A stretch of 64,000 bases of DNA from Chiayiivirga sp. (GTDB lineage: Bacteria > Pseudomonadota > Gammaproteobacteria > Xanthomonadales > Xanthomonadaceae). The notes beneath the pieces were generated by a model that had not been told where the DNA came from, ran no database searches, and saw only the letters and a program-made list of their open reading frames with translations. Both the position numbers and the translations under genes were made by a program. Shown piece after piece: positions 20,632 to 30,174 of this stretch (its first letter is position 1; each line of letters opens with the position of its first letter). The DNA lies in the NCBI GenBank assembly GCA_022647565.1, contig JALCLA010000001.1:806001-870000 (forward strand), given 5' to 3'.

Positions 20632-21589
20632 GTGGAATTCGAACTGATCGAGCGTATCCGGCGCCGCGTCGCGATGCGCGCGGACGTGGCGCTGGGCATC
20701 GGTGACGATGCCGCCCTGTTGCGCGTGCCCCCGGCACGAGCTGGTGGTGAGCACCGATACGCTCAATGCCGGCGTGCATTTCCCGCCTGAAACGGCGCCT
20801 GCCGACATCGGCTGGAAGGCGCTGGCGGTGAATCTCAGCGATCTGGCCGCCATGGGAGCGACGCCGGCGTGGTTCAGCCTGTCGTTGTCACTGCCCGCGC
20901 CCGACTCCCCCTGGCTCGATGCCTTTCTCGATGGACTTGTTCGAGCTTGCCGACAGGCATCTCTTGGCCTGATCGGCGGCGACACCACGCGTGGTCCGCT
21001 CTCGATATCGATCACGGCGCTCGGACTGGTGCCCTGCGGCACGGCGCTGCGCCGCGACGGCGCGCGCGACGGTGACGAGGTGTGGATCACCGGCACGCCG
21101 GGCGAGGCGGCGGCGGCCCTGGCGCAATGGCGAGTCGGGGCGGGTGTCGATCACACACTGCGCGCGCGTCTGGACCGGCCTTCGCCGCGTCTTGCCGCCG
21201 GGCTCGCCCTGCGTGGCCTCGCGCATGCCTGCATCGACGTTTCCGACGGCCTGCTTGCCGATCTTGGCCACATCCTGCGCGCCAGTGGCGTTGGCGCAAG
21301 CATCGAGGCTGCGAGCTTGCCGACCTCGCCGGCGCTGGTGGAGGCCTTTCCCGACGCGATGCGGCGCGCGGAATTGCAACTGACGGGCGGCGACGACTAC
21401 GAGCTGTGTTTCACGGCATCTCCGGAGCAGGGTGCCGCGATCCTCGCCGCGCTGGCGGCCTGCAACACGACGGCGACGCGGATCGGACGGATCGAAACCG
21501 TACCGGGCCTGCGCGTCGTCACGCCGCAGGGCGCGGCGTGGAGCGGCACGCCGGCCGGTTGGGATCATTTCGCGCGAGCCACGCCATGA
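20632..21589 (+). CDS. thiL: thiamine-monophosphate kinase (one frameshift)
   Basis: Phosphorylates thiamine monophosphate to the active diphosphate. GTG 20632 yields EFELIERIRRR and GIGDDAALL, the metal and ATP site. In the run CCCCC near 20720-20725 one base too many breaks the frame; removing one C joins RVPRHELVVSTDTLNAGVHF. Further motifs are WKALAVNLSDLAAMGATP, GGDTTRG and ACIDVSDGLLADL. The stop overlaps the pgpA ATG. The nusB-thiL-pgpA order is common in Gammaproteobacteria. Confidence 0.92.
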
Positions 21590-22074
21590 GTGCCGCGCGC
21601 AGCACCGCGTCCACCTTGCTGCGCCATCCGGCCGGTTGGATCGCCTCCGGCTTCGGCGTCGGTTTCGCGCCGGTGGCAGCCGGCACCTTCGGAACGCTGG
21701 CGGCCCTGGTGCCGTGGTGGTGGCTGCGCGAGTTGCCCTTGCCGCATTACGCGCTGGTGCTGATCGCGGCGTTTGCGCTCGGCATCTGGGCGGCGCAGTG
21801 GGTGATCCGCACCACGCACATTGAAGACCCGTCAGTCGTAGTCTGGGACGAGTTCGTCGGCGTGTGGATCGCGCTCGCGGCCGCGCCGCGCGGCTGGATC
21901 TGGCTGCTCGCCGGTTTCGCGTTGTTTCGCCTGTTCGACATCTGGAAGCCCTGGCCGGTGCGCTGGGCCGACCGCGAGCTGCACGGTGGCCTCGGGGCGA
22001 TGTTGGACGATGCGCTCGCCGGCCTGCTCGCGCTGCTCGTGCTGCAGCTCACGGCGTGGCTGCTTGCGGCGTAG
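21586..22074 (+). CDS. pgpA: phosphatidylglycerophosphatase A
   Basis: Removes the terminal phosphate of phosphatidylglycerophosphate in the inner membrane. The 162 residues include GFGVGFAPVAAGTFGTLAAL, the acidic site VVWDEFVGVWIAL, LFRLFDIWKPWPVR and LDDALAGLLA, which together identify PgpA. Three to four hydrophobic segments are visible. The stop lies inside an exact 15-base tandem duplication (22062-22091). Confidence 0.95.
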   Translation: MSAARSTASTLLRHPAGWIASGFGVGFAPVAAGTFGTLAALVPWWWLRELPLPHYALVLIAAFALGIWAAQWVIRTTHIEDPSVVVWDEFVGVWIALAAAPRGWIWLLAGFALFRLFDIWKPWPVRWADRELHGGLGAMLDDALAGLLALLVLQLTAWLLAA

Positions 22075-22091
22075 CAGCTTGCGGCGTAGCA
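22062..22091. repeat. exact 15-bp tandem duplication at the pgpA stop
   Basis: The unit GCTTGCGGCGTAGCA occurs twice without a gap. The first copy carries the pgpA TAG stop (22072-22074) and the second would supply another TAG. It may be a recent slippage product, as only the end of the gene is affected. Confidence 0.85.
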
Positions 22092-22106
22092 GCCGCGTCA
22101 TCCGCG

Positions 22107-22694
22107 TCAGCGTCGCAGTACGTCGGCCACGGCGGTGCGCAGCACCGGAATCAGCTCCTGCTCGAACCACGGGTTGGACTTGAGCCACAGCTGGTTGCGC
22201 GGACTGGGGTGCGGCAGGGGAATCGCGCCGGGCAGGTGTTCGCGGAAATTGCGCACCGTATCGGTGAGCGTCTTGCCTCGCTTCGCCTCGAGGAAATATT
22301 GCTGGGCGTAGTGCCCGATCAGCAATTTCAGGTGGATGTTTCCGAGCATCGGCAGCAGTTGCGGGTGCCAGGTGGCGCGGCATTCCGGTCGCGGCGGCAG
22401 GTCGCCCGACTCGCCCCGGCCCGGATAGCAGAAACCCATCGGCACGATCGCGACGCGCGCTTCGTCGTAGAACGTCTCGCGCTCGATGCCCAGCCAATGA
22501 CGCAGGCGGATGCCGCTGGCATCGTTCCAGGGGATGCCGGATTCGTGCACCTTCAGGCCAGGCGCCTGGCCGACGATCAGCAGCCTCGCCTCGGCGCGGG
22601 CGCGCAGCACCGGATTCGGGCCAAGCGGGAGCTGCGCCTCGCACAGGCGGCAGGCGCGGATGCGATGCAGCAGCGAATCCAGCGACTCGCTCAT
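22107..22694 (-). CDS. uracil-DNA glycosylase family protein
   Basis: A 195-residue single-domain protein of the uracil-DNA glycosylase superfamily. LLIVGQAPGLKVHESG near residue 40 is the catalytic-water motif region of UDG-like folds, and LPHPSPRNQLWLK near residue 160 matches the C-terminal HPSPxN motif. N-terminal cysteines (CRLCEAQL) resemble the start of related families. Its start overlaps the FAD oxidase gene stop by 4 bases (ATGA), so the two are cotranscribed. Whether it excises uracil cannot be told. Confidence 0.8.
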   Translation of the reverse strand: MSESLDSLLHRIRACRLCEAQLPLGPNPVLRARAEARLLIVGQAPGLKVHESGIPWNDASGIRLRHWLGIERETFYDEARVAIVPMGFCYPGRGESGDLPPRPECRATWHPQLLPMLGNIHLKLLIGHYAQQYFLEAKRGKTLTDTVRNFREHLPGAIPLPHPSPRNQLWLKSNPWFEQELIPVLRTAVADVLRR

Positions 22695-24106
22695 CGAGGG
22701 GGCGTTCCCTCCGGCAGCAACTTGCCGGGATTGAGCAGGCCGAGCGGATCGAACTGCGCCTTGATCTCACGCATCAGGGCCAGGGTGGTGGCGTCGAGCG
22801 CGCGCGGCATCCAGTCGCGCTTGGCCAGGCCAATGCCGTGCTCGCCCGAAAGCGTTCCATCCAGGCGCAGCACCAGGTCGAACACGGCGTCGAGGCAGCG
22901 CGGTGCCGCGGCGTGCTGCGCCGCGTCGGCCGGGTCGTAGAGGAGGTTCACGTGGATGTTGCCGTTGCCGGCATGGCCGAAGCAGACGATGGCGATGCCA
23001 TGCGTGTGCGAAAGGGATTGCACGCCGGAGATCAGTTCCGGCAGGCGCGACACCGGTACCACCACGTCTTCGTTGATCTTCGCCGGCGCGATCGAGCGCA
23101 AGGCTGGCGACAGCGCCTTGCGTGCGGCCCAGAGCGCGGTGGTCTCCTCGGCGCTGTGCGCTTCGCGCAGTTCCACGAGGCCCTCGCCGCGCGCCGCCGC
23201 GATCACGGCGGCGCAGGCGTCGTCCAGCGCGGTGGCGCGGGCATCGACGTCGACCAGGAGCAAGGCTCCGGCAGTGGCTGGCAGGTCGGAGCCGCTGTTT
23301 CGGGCAGCATGGCGACGCACCAGTTGCAGCGCGGCACCATCCATGAATTCCAGGGCGCAGGGCGTCACCGCTTGCGCCATGATCCGCGCCACGGCCGCGG
23401 CGGCGGTGCCGACATCGGCATACGCGGCGCGCAGGCTGCGCTGCGCGTCGGGCAGGGGCGTCAACTTGAGCGTGGCCTCGGTGATCAGGGCGAGGGTGCC
23501 TTCCGATCCCACCAGCAAGCGGGTCAGGTCGTAGCCCACCGCGCCCTTGGTGGTAGCGCTGCCGCAGCGGAATTCACGCCCGGCGCCATCGACGGCACGC
23601 AGCGCCAGCACGTTGTCGCGGCTGGCGCCGTACTTCACCGTGCGCGGGCCGCCAGCGTTGCAGGCGAGGTTTCCGGCGACGGTGGAGTAGGGCGCGCTGG
23701 TCGGGTCGGGGGCCCAGAAGAAGCCGTGCTTCGCGGCCTCGCGTTGCAGTTCGCCGTTGAGTACGCCGGGTTCGACCACAGCCAGCCGGTTGGCCGCGTC
23801 GATGCGCAGGATGCGATCCATGCGTTCGAACGACAGCACCAGCGATCCGGGCGTGGGAATGCTCGCGCCCGTGGTGTTGGTGCCGCGCCCGCGTGCCACC
23901 ACCGGCACGCGCTGCGCGTGGCAGGTTTGCATCAGGGCGAGCACCTGCTCGTGGTTGCGCGGCAGTGCCACCGCCGCGGCCTCGCCCTCGCGCCGGGAGT
24001 TGTCGTAGCCGTAGGCGAGGCGCTCGGCTGGCGCGGTGAGCAAGCCCTCGTTGCTCAGGATGCGGCGCAGGGTGTCCACCGCCGCGCGCGGAAGCTCGCT
24101 CGCCAT
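22691..24106 (-). CDS. FAD-linked oxidase of the GlcD/D-lactate dehydrogenase type
   Basis: A 471-residue flavoprotein of the FAD_binding_4 superfamily. The FAD site shows VPVVARGRGTNTTGASIPTPGSLVLS (from about residue 68) and STVAGNLACNAGGPRTVKYG near 140. The C-terminal oxidase cap includes VCFGHAGNGNIHVNLLYDP and SGEHGIGLAKRDWM, as in D-2-hydroxyacid dehydrogenases. It probably oxidises a D-2-hydroxy acid and passes electrons to the respiratory chain. It lies 7 bases downstream of the BON lipoprotein gene in a minus-strand operon. Confidence 0.85.
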   Translation of the reverse strand: MASELPRAAVDTLRRILSNEGLLTAPAERLAYGYDNSRREGEAAAVALPRNHEQVLALMQTCHAQRVPVVARGRGTNTTGASIPTPGSLVLSFERMDRILRIDAANRLAVVEPGVLNGELQREAAKHGFFWAPDPTSAPYSTVAGNLACNAGGPRTVKYGASRDNVLALRAVDGAGREFRCGSATTKGAVGYDLTRLLVGSEGTLALITEATLKLTPLPDAQRSLRAAYADVGTAAAAVARIMAQAVTPCALEFMDGAALQLVRRHAARNSGSDLPATAGALLLVDVDARATALDDACAAVIAAARGEGLVELREAHSAEETTALWAARKALSPALRSIAPAKINEDVVVPVSRLPELISGVQSLSHTHGIAIVCFGHAGNGNIHVNLLYDPADAAQHAAAPRCLDAVFDLVLRLDGTLSGEHGIGLAKRDWMPRALDATTLALMREIKAQFDPLGLLNPGKLLPEGTPPR

Positions 24107-24113
24107 GCCGGGG

Positions 24114-24686
24114 TCAGTCGACGTATTCGAAGACCTTGATCACGCGCCGCACGCCACGCATGCGCCGCACCTTCTGCACCACCGCGTCGGCCTCGGTGCG
24201 CTTGACCAGGCCCATGAGGAATACTTCTCCGCGCACCGTGGTCACGTTGACGCGCGAGGCGTCGAAGCCGGGCAGGTCGAGACGCAGCAATCCGGCCTTG
24301 ATCCGCGCGGTGAGCGCGCCGTCGGCGCTGATGCGCGGCAGGCCCGCAGGCCGGGTAACGCTGATCTCGTTCACCACGCGACGCGAACCTTGCACTTCGA
24401 AGGCGCGCTCGCCGGCGCGTGCCTTGAGGGCTTCGTCGAATACTTCACCCGCGAGCAGTACCACGCCGTTGTGCGCCACGGCGGTAATGCGGGTGCCGTC
24501 GAAGCGGTCACGCTCCTGGTAGATGCGGTCGATCACCGCAACCTCGAGAGTCTGGTCATCGATCACGGTGCCGACGCTGCGGCGATCGTGCACCGCGCCT
24601 GCGGTGGCGGCACCGCCCACCACGACGGCCGCGCAACCGGACAGGGACAGGAGAAAGACCAGGGCAAGGGCAAGGCGGGAGATCAT
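24114..24686 (-). CDS. BON-domain lipoprotein (DolP/YraP-like)
   Basis: A 190-residue lipoprotein. The signal peptide ends in a lipobox (LLSLSGC), followed by two BON domains (residues about 45-110 and 120-188; [14 protein letters not shown] and [15 protein letters not shown] are typical strands). DolP of E. coli supports outer membrane integrity at division sites. The start at 24686 overlaps the yraN stop as ATGA. The yraN-lpoA neighbourhood matches the yraM-yraN-yraP order of enterobacteria, which supports the assignment. Confidence 0.85.
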   Translation of the reverse strand: MISRLALALVFLLSLSGCAAVVVGGAATAGAVHDRRSVGTVIDDQTLEVAVIDRIYQERDRFDGTRITAVAHNGVVLLAGEVFDEALKARAGERAFEVQGSRRVVNEISVTRPAGLPRISADGALTARIKAGLLRLDLPGFDASRVNVTTVRGEVFLMGLVKRTEADAVVQKVRRMRGVRRVIKVFEYVD

Positions 24687-25084
24687 GCGGAGGCAACCTC
24701 GTCGAGAGTGAAGGCATTGCGGATCCAGTCGAAGCGCGGCGCGGCGGCATCGCCCGTCACCGCCACCACGTCGAAACGGCAGGCGCGGCGCGCCAGCGCC
24801 GGATGGGCCGCGAGAAAGCTGCCGGCGGCGCGCGCGAGGCGGATGCGCTTGCGTGCATCGACCGAGGCCACGCCACCACCGAAGGTCGCGCCACGGCGAT
24901 AGCGCACTTCCACGAACACCAGGACCTCGTCCTCGTCCATCACGAGGTCGAGTTCGCCGCAGGCATAGCGCACGTTCGCGGCGCGCAGGCGCAACCCGGC
25001 GCGTTCCAGCTCGCGCTGCGCGGCACGCTCCCACTGCGCGCCGGCCGCGCCCGGAGCAGTGTTCCTAGCGGAACTCGATGCCAT
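24683..25084 (-). CDS. yraN: YraN family endonuclease-like protein (UPF0102)
   Basis: A 133-residue protein with a PD-(D/E)xK-type core: [25 protein letters not shown] (residues about 40-64) gives the D...ExK-like arrangement of Holliday-junction-resolvase-like folds. The cellular role is not established in the family. It overlaps lpoA by 20 bases at its start and the BON lipoprotein gene at its end, so it is embedded in an operon of cell envelope genes. Confidence 0.88.
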   Translation of the reverse strand: MASSSARNTAPGAAGAQWERAAQRELERAGLRLRAANVRYACGELDLVMDEDEVLVFVEVRYRRGATFGGGVASVDARKRIRLARAAGSFLAAHPALARRACRFDVVAVTGDAAAPRFDWIRNAFTLDEVASA

Positions 25085-26891
25085 CGCCGATCAGGCCGCC
25101 ATCGGCAGCCGGCTGCACGTGGCCATTGCTGTAACGCGCCCAGCCGGGAGCGCGCTGCACTTGTCCGAAGCCATCGAGCCATAGCAGGCCGGTGGCGCCG
25201 TCGAGGCGCTGGTTCGGGTCCGCGCCGAGGGCGTCGAGCCGGCCGAGCAGGCGGAAGGCATCCATGCCGAACGCGAACAGGCGCGCGCCCGCGCCGCGCG
25301 CGCTGTCGAGCGCTTCGGCCAAGGGCGCCCTTGCCGGCAGGCCGGGCAGGTCGGACATCAGCCACGGAATTTCGGTGAATTGCACGCCGTCGAGGTCGCG
25401 ATCCTGACGCACATTGGCGCCGCCCGCTGCGATCTGCGAGGTCGCCACGATCGGCAGGTCGTAGACACCGGCCACGCGCAGTTGCGGTGCGAACAGGCGA
25501 GCCTGGGCGGCACGTGCGCTGAGGAAGATCGCATCCGCCGCCACGCGCACGCTGGGTGCTGCGCTCTCGTCCACGATGCCTTCGACCGGTGCGGCGGCCT
25601 GGGTGCCGGCCGTTGCCAGCGCGCTGCGGATCAGGGGCCCGTAGTCCGGGGCGGATTCCGGCAGCGCGACGGACGCCACCACCGATCCGCCACGCTGTTG
25701 CAGGCGCTCGCTGAAGGCCGCGAGGCTGCGTTGCGCCGACTCGTCTTCACCGGCGACCGCGATTACCCGCAGCCAGCCTTGTCGCCACATGCGCTCGGCC
25801 GCGGCGATGCCTTCGTCCTCGGGCGCGAGCGCGAAGCTGGCGCTGCCCGGCGGCGGCGGAGCGCCGGCGGCGCGGTTGAGCGCGAGCAGGGGCGCGCCCA
25901 GTTGCGCCTGTTCGAACAGGGCCGTGACGCCTTCGCGACTGATCGGGCCGACCACGAACTCGGCGCCCTCGGCCACGGCCTTCTCGTAGGCCGCGATCGC
26001 GCCGGCGGCATCGCCGTGGCTGTCGTAGAGTTTCACCACGGGGCGTTGGCGCGACTCGGCGTAGTAGGCGGCGAAGAAGCCATCGCGCACCGCGCGCCCG
26101 GCCAGCGCCAGCGGCCCCTCCAGCGGCAGCAGCAACGCGACCTGACGATACGGGCGATAGCCGTCGCTGTCGGCCGGCGGCCGTGGCGTGTTCCCCGCGC
26201 CGATGCTGGCGCCACGCTCGTAGGGTCGCGGCAGTTTCAGCCCGCGTGCCGACAGGGTGCGACCCGCGTACACGTACAGCGGATGGCCCACCGGCAGTTC
26301 CGCGCTGCGCTGGTACAGGGCGTCATCGCCCACTTCCACCAGCAGGTGCTGGATGCGGCGTTGGTTCTCGCCACGCTCGCCGGCATCGAGCAGGGGATCG
26401 AGCAAGGCGCGCTCGGACGCCGCGGCGAAGCGATCCTTGGTGGCCTCGAAGGATCGCGCGCGCAAGTCGTGGAAGCGCGCACGATAGGGTGACGGCACGG
26501 TGCCGGGCGACAGGGCGAGGCGCGACAACGCGTCGCCGGCCTTGCCGGCCTTCAAGGCGAGTTCGGCCTGCAACAAGGTCAGGCGCAGGCGTTCGTCCGC
26601 ATCAAGCTTCTTGGGTGTGACGGAAGCCAGGACTTGCGCCGCGCGCGCCAGGTCGCCCTGCTCGCGCCAGGCTTCCGCCGCGCGCAGGTGGTAGGTGTCG
26701 CGCAGTGAACGACGTTCTCCTGCCGCATCGACGAAACGCTGGGCCGCGGCTTCGAACTCGCCGTCTGCGTACAGGCGTTCGGCCTCCGCCGCCGCGGGTG
26801 GCGGCGCGTCGCGCGAGGGCATCCCGGTGCACGCCAGCAGGGAGGCCGCCAGCAGCAGGCAGGGGACGGAGCGCAGCGCAGATCGCAGCAT
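25065..26891 (-). CDS. lpoA: penicillin-binding protein activator LpoA
   Basis: An outer membrane lipoprotein that in E. coli activates PBP1A from outside. Here it has 608 residues. The signal peptide ends LLAASLLAC with the lipidated Cys at about 21. An N-terminal helical TPR-like part (residues about 35-210) is followed by a periplasmic-binding-like domain (from [23 protein letters not shown], about residue 250). That two-part design fits LpoA/YraM. It is the first gene of the minus-strand group and is divergent from rsmI. Confidence 0.88.
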   Translation of the reverse strand: MLRSALRSVPCLLLAASLLACTGMPSRDAPPPAAAEAERLYADGEFEAAAQRFVDAAGERRSLRDTYHLRAAEAWREQGDLARAAQVLASVTPKKLDADERLRLTLLQAELALKAGKAGDALSRLALSPGTVPSPYRARFHDLRARSFEATKDRFAAASERALLDPLLDAGERGENQRRIQHLLVEVGDDALYQRSAELPVGHPLYVYAGRTLSARGLKLPRPYERGASIGAGNTPRPPADSDGYRPYRQVALLLPLEGPLALAGRAVRDGFFAAYYAESRQRPVVKLYDSHGDAAGAIAAYEKAVAEGAEFVVGPISREGVTALFEQAQLGAPLLALNRAAGAPPPPGSASFALAPEDEGIAAAERMWRQGWLRVIAVAGEDESAQRSLAAFSERLQQRGGSVVASVALPESAPDYGPLIRSALATAGTQAAAPVEGIVDESAAPSVRVAADAIFLSARAAQARLFAPQLRVAGVYDLPIVATSQIAAGGANVRQDRDLDGVQFTEIPWLMSDLPGLPARAPLAEALDSARGAGARLFAFGMDAFRLLGRLDALGADPNQRLDGATGLLWLDGFGQVQRAPGWARYSNGHVQPAADGGLIGDGIEFR

Positions 26892-26971
26892 GGGAGCAGG
26901 TGCCGGAAGTTCGGGGACTCGACTGCGATCATACTAGGCCATCGCCCCCTCTCGAGCCGGCAACGCACGCC

Positions 26972-27829
26972 ATGACTGCCCGAACCGCCGGCCGCCTGCA
27001 TGTGGTGGCCACGCCCATCGGCAACCTCGACGATCTCTCGCCGCGCGCCCTGCGTACCTTGCGCGAAGTCGCCGTCATTGCCGCAGAAGATACGCGCCAC
27101 ACGCAGCAACTGCTGGCGGCGAACGGCGCGCGCGGCCATCTGGTTGCACTGCACGAGCACAACGAAGCGCACCAGATCGATGCGCTGCTGGCGCGTTTGC
27201 GCGCGGGCGAAGACGTGGCCCTGGTCTCGGATGCCGGCACGCCCCTGATCAGCGACCCGGGATTTCGCCTGGTGCGGGCGGCGCGGTCCGCGGGCATCGA
27301 AGTGAGCCCGGTGCCAGGGCCATGCGCGGCGATCGCGGCCCTGAGCGTGGCCGGATTGCCCAGCGATCGGTTCGTGTTCGAAGGATTTCTTCCCGCGAAA
27401 GCCGGCGCGCGCCGTGATCGGCTGCAGGCGCTTGCGAGCGAGTCGCGCAGCCTGGTGTTCTACGAGTCCGCGCATCGCATCGAGGAATCGCTGGCCGACA
27501 TGAGCGTGGGTTTCGGTGCCGAGCGCCGCGCAGTGCTGGCACGCGAGTTGACCAAGCGCTTTGAGACCGTGCTGGATGGGACGCTGGCCGAACTCGTGCA
27601 GCGCGTGGCGAACGATCCGGATCAGCGTCGCGGCGAATTCGTCGTGATCGTCGACGGTGCGGGCGAGCATGTCGATGCGGCCTTGCGAGAGGGTCGACGC
27701 GTCTACGCGAAGCTTGCCGAACACCTGCCGCCCTCGACGGCCGCACGCGTCGCCGCCGAGCTCACGGGCGCCCCGCGCAAGGCCTTGTACGGCGCGTCGG
27801 CGAAGGAGTTCGAGCCGCCACTCACCTGA
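26972..27829 (+). CDS. rsmI: 16S rRNA (cytidine1402-2'-O)-methyltransferase
   Basis: Methylates the ribose of C1402 in the 16S decoding centre. The 285 residues show LHVVATPIGNLDDLSPRAL at the start, AAEDTRHTQQLL, LVSDAGTPLISDPG and VSPVPGPCAAIAALS, all RsmI hallmarks of the tetrapyrrole-methylase fold. ATG 26972 begins MTARTAGRL. It is divergent from lpoA, the usual order in gammaproteobacteria. Confidence 0.95.
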   Translation: MTARTAGRLHVVATPIGNLDDLSPRALRTLREVAVIAAEDTRHTQQLLAANGARGHLVALHEHNEAHQIDALLARLRAGEDVALVSDAGTPLISDPGFRLVRAARSAGIEVSPVPGPCAAIAALSVAGLPSDRFVFEGFLPAKAGARRDRLQALASESRSLVFYESAHRIEESLADMSVGFGAERRAVLARELTKRFETVLDGTLAELVQRVANDPDQRRGEFVVIVDGAGEHVDAALREGRRVYAKLAEHLPPSTAARVAAELTGAPRKALYGASAKEFEPPLT

Positions 27830-27904
27830 CTCGGTGGATGTTCTCGCCACCGATGCGAGTGCCGACGTGGCCGCAGTCGGCGATCAATGTTTGAAATCGA
27901 GACG

Positions 27905-27934
27905 TTGGGGCATTCGACGACGAAGTCGTAGAAT
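27905..27934 (+). promoter_or_regulatory. rnpB promoter
   Basis: TTGGGG (27905-27910) and TAGAAT (27929-27934) are 18 bases apart and put the transcript start about 7 bases further on, at the first base of the RNase P helix P1. The fit with the RNA 5' end supports this sigma-70-type promoter. Confidence 0.6.
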
Positions 27935-27940
27935 GCACCC

Positions 27941-28306
27941 GCGGAGTCGGCCAGACAGTCGCGTCATGCTTCGGCATGCCGAGGAAAGTCCGGGCTCCAC
28001 AGGGCACGGTGCCAGGTAACGCCTGGGCGGCGCGAGCCGACGGAAAGTGCAACAGAAAGATACCGCCGATGGCTCGCAAGGGCACAGGCAAGGGTGAAAT
28101 GGTGCGGTAAGAGCGCACCGCGAGTCGGGCAACCGACCGGCACGGCAAACCCCACCGGGAGCAAGACCAAATAGGGAGACGATGCCGCGGCCCGCGGTGT
28201 CTCCGGGTAGGTTGCTTGAGCGCCGCGGCGACGCGGCGCCTAGAGGAATGACTGTCGCGGCGCGTACGCGTGTCGAACAGAACCCGGCTTATCGGCCGAC
28301 TCCGCG
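27941..28306 (+). ncRNA. rnpB: RNase P RNA (M1 RNA, type A)
   Basis: The catalytic RNA of RNase P, which trims tRNA 5' leaders. The ends GCGGAGTCGGC (27941-27951) and GCCGACTCCGC (28296-28306) pair to form P1. Conserved core blocks are visible: GAGGAAAGTCCGGGCTC near 27981, ACAGAAAGATACCGCC near 28051, GTAAGAGCGCACCG, AAACCC-C and AGGAATGACTGTC near 28242, and the 3' CAGAACCCGGCTTATCGG. The length of 366 bases is normal for type A. The same order, rnpB then the mraZ cluster, occurs in related genomes. Confidence 0.95.
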
Positions 28307-28336
28307 CTCTTTCCGCGCGTGGCGCGGAAAGAGCGC
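28304..28336. repeat. 15-bp perfect hairpin at the rnpB 3' end
   Basis: Bases 28304-28318 pair exactly with 28322-28336 around a GTG loop. The left arm overlaps the last three bases of the RNase P RNA. No T-run follows, so a role as a standard terminator is doubtful, but the structure could protect or process the RNA 3' end. Confidence 0.7.
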
Positions 28337-28338
28337 TG

Positions 28339-28397
28339 CGTCATTTCGCGCATGGCGCGAAATCCCCGAACGCGACGCGTTCGGGGCCCCAATGACG
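28339..28397. repeat. branched palindrome: two hairpins closed by an outer stem
   Basis: ATTTCGCGC (28343-28351) pairs with 28355-28363 over an ATG loop. CCCCGAACGCG (28364-28374) pairs with 28376-28386. CGTCATT (28339-28345) and AATGACG (28391-28397) can close both into a three-way junction, sharing three bases with the first stem. Such composites resemble REP-like or transposase-recognised units. Confidence 0.65.
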
Positions 28398-28432
28398 TGA
28401 TTTCATCCGCTTCCCCCGCCGCTGTCGCGGCC

Positions 28433-28512
28433 GGCCCCCTTCGACGCGAAGGGGGCCTCCTCCGCTCGAGCCGACTGAGCGCAGACTCGGGCGGATCGCC
28501 GTCAAGACGGCG
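28433..28512. repeat. two further hairpins in the rnpB-mraZ gap
   Basis: Bases 28433-28443 pair exactly with 28447-28457 around an ACG loop (11 bp). Bases 28497-28503 pair with 28506-28512 around AA (7 bp). With the two preceding entries they make five perfect stems in about 210 bases. No gene is seen from 28307 to 28786; short frames there are low-complexity translations of these repeats. Confidence 0.6.
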
Positions 28513-28702
28513 CAGCCCGCGCGATCTGGCGTGCTCAGAGCGGCGCTCGGGTTCTGCGTACTTCGTCACGGGTCGCCGATGCCGGAAGGCCGGCTGTCGT
28601 GAAAATTCCACGAAATCATGGGTTCCCAAACGACTCTTAAACGAGAGTCTCAAGATTGGCGCAAACCATTGATCGCTCAGGTGATTTCGCCGGCAAATTT
28701 TG

Positions 28703-28786
28703 TTGACAGTCGCATACCCTGAGACTAAGGTGGATTCCTGAGGTGTTTTTTGGTTTTTTGTGGAATTTGGTGGGTAGGCGGCGGGG
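28703..28786 (+). promoter_or_regulatory. dcw cluster promoter with MraZ-box-like repeats
   Basis: TTGACA at 28703-28708 and TAAGGT at 28726-28731, 17 bases apart, form a plausible sigma-70 promoter. Between it and the mraZ ATG, TGGA (28761), TGGG (28771) and CGGG (28782) recur about every 10 bases. MraZ in other bacteria binds TGGG-type repeats at this spacing and represses its own operon. The last repeat overlaps the ribosome site. Confidence 0.55.
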
Positions 28787-29233
28787 ATGTTCCAGGGCGA
28801 AACCGCAATCACGATCGACGACAAGGGGCGCTTGGCCATTCCGGTGGCCTATCGCGAGCCGGTCGCGCGCGCCTGCGCCAATCGCCTGGTCGTGACCTAC
28901 AACCCCTACGAGTCCGGCTGCCTCTGGCTGTACCCGCACGTCGCCTGGGAAAAGGTGCGGGACGAGGTCAACAAGCTGCCCAGCGCCAAGTTCGCGCACC
29001 GCAACCTGCAGTTGAAGCTGGTGGGCGCGGCGACCTTCGTGGAGGCCGATGGCAATGGCCGCGTGCTGTTGCCGGCCAGCCATCGCAACGCGGTCGGGAT
29101 CGAGAAGAAAGCGGTGCTGCTCGGCATGGGCGGCAAGTTCGAATTGTGGAGCGAGCAGGCTCACCTGGCCCAGATCCGCCGCACCATCGGCGAGGACGAG
29201 GTCAGCGAGGCCATGCTCGGTTTGACGCTGTAG
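28787..29233 (+). CDS. mraZ: MraZ, regulator of the division and cell wall cluster
   Basis: A 148-residue protein with two SpoVT-AbrB-like halves. [24 protein letters not shown] is the first DNA-binding half, and [19 protein letters not shown] (near residue 80) the second. It is the first gene of the dcw operon and represses that operon in E. coli. TGGG-type repeats lie directly upstream of its start. Confidence 0.95.
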   Translation: MFQGETAITIDDKGRLAIPVAYREPVARACANRLVVTYNPYESGCLWLYPHVAWEKVRDEVNKLPSAKFAHRNLQLKLVGAATFVEADGNGRVLLPASHRNAVGIEKKAVLLGMGGKFELWSEQAHLAQIRRTIGEDEVSEAMLGLTL

Positions 29234-29238
29234 CGGGC

Positions 29239-30174
29239 ATGGCGGGGGAGCGTTCTGCGCCCAACCCCGAGCATGTCCCGGTGCTGTACGCGCAGGTTCT
29301 GGAAGGCCTGCGGGTGGTGCGGGATGGCCGGTATCTGGATGGCACCTTCGGGCGCGGCGGGCATGCGCGTGGCGTGCTGCAGCAGTTGGGGCCGGAAGGC
29401 CGCCTGCTGCTGATGGACAAGGATCCGGAAGCGATCGCGCTGGCCGAAGCAGAGTTCGGCGGCGATCCGCGGGTGGCGATCCGGCGCGGCAGTTTTGCCG
29501 CGCTGGCGGACTGGGCCGAAACGGAAGCCGGCCTGGATGGCGTGTTGTTCGATCTGGGCGTGTCATCGCCGCAGCTCGATGTCGCGCGTCGGGGGTTCAG
29601 CTTCCAGAACGATGGACCGCTGGACATGCGGATGGATCCGGAATCGGGAACCAGCGCGGCCGAGTTTCTCGCCCGCGCCGAAGAAAGGGAGATCGCCGAC
29701 GTGCTGTGGGCCTACGGCGAGGAGCGGATGAGCCGACGCATCGCGCGCGCCATCGTGGCGCGGCGCGCGTCCGCGCCGCTTGCCGGCACCGCCGAACTCG
29801 CCGATCTGGTGGCCGCCACGATCGGGCGACGTGAGCCCGGCAAGCACCCGGCCACGCGCAGCTTCCAGGCGCTGCGGATCCATGTGAACCGCGAACTGGA
29901 TGACCTCGACACAGGGCTCGCGGCCGCCCACGCCCGGCTTCGGCCGGGCGGGCGGCTGGCGACCATCAGCTTCCATTCGCTTGAAGACCGCGCGGTGAAG
30001 CGTTTCATCGGCGCGCACGCCAGGCCCCCGGCCGGCAATCGGCGCTTGCCGCTGGCTCAGCCCTTCACGCCCACTTTGCGCGCGATCGGTGACGCGATCC
30101 TTCCGGATGCGAGCGAGTGTGAGCGCAACCCGCGCGCCCGCAGCGCGGTGCTGCGCGTGGCGGAGAAACTGTGA
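29239..30174 (+). CDS. rsmH: 16S rRNA (cytosine1402-N4)-methyltransferase
   Basis: Methylates the base of the same nucleotide whose ribose is modified by RsmI. The 311 residues show [13 protein letters not shown], the SAM motif [29 protein letters not shown], and [27 protein letters not shown] near the end. ATG 29239 is 5 bases after mraZ. The stop overlaps the ftsL GTG (GTGA). Confidence 0.95.
   Translation: MAGERSAPNPEHVPVLYAQVLEGLRVVRDGRYLDGTFGRGGHARGVLQQLGPEGRLLLMDKDPEAIALAEAEFGGDPRVAIRRGSFAALADWAETEAGLDGVLFDLGVSSPQLDVARRGFSFQNDGPLDMRMDPESGTSAAEFLARAEEREIADVLWAYGEERMSRRIARAIVARRASAPLAGTAELADLVAATIGRREPGKHPATRSFQALRIHVNRELDDLDTGLAAAHARLRPGGRLATISFHSLEDRAVKRFIGAHARPPAGNRRLPLAQPFTPTLRAIGDAILPDASECERNPRARSAVLRVAEKL

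Noticed and set aside
27831..27853. Intrinsic terminator after rsmI
   Set aside because: A 7-bp stem is present, but it has a 9-base loop and no T-run, so termination is not supported.
28240..28839. 199-codon minus-strand frame between rnpB and mraZ
   Set aside because: It translates the hairpin cluster into low-complexity Arg/Ser repeats and runs across the dcw promoter.
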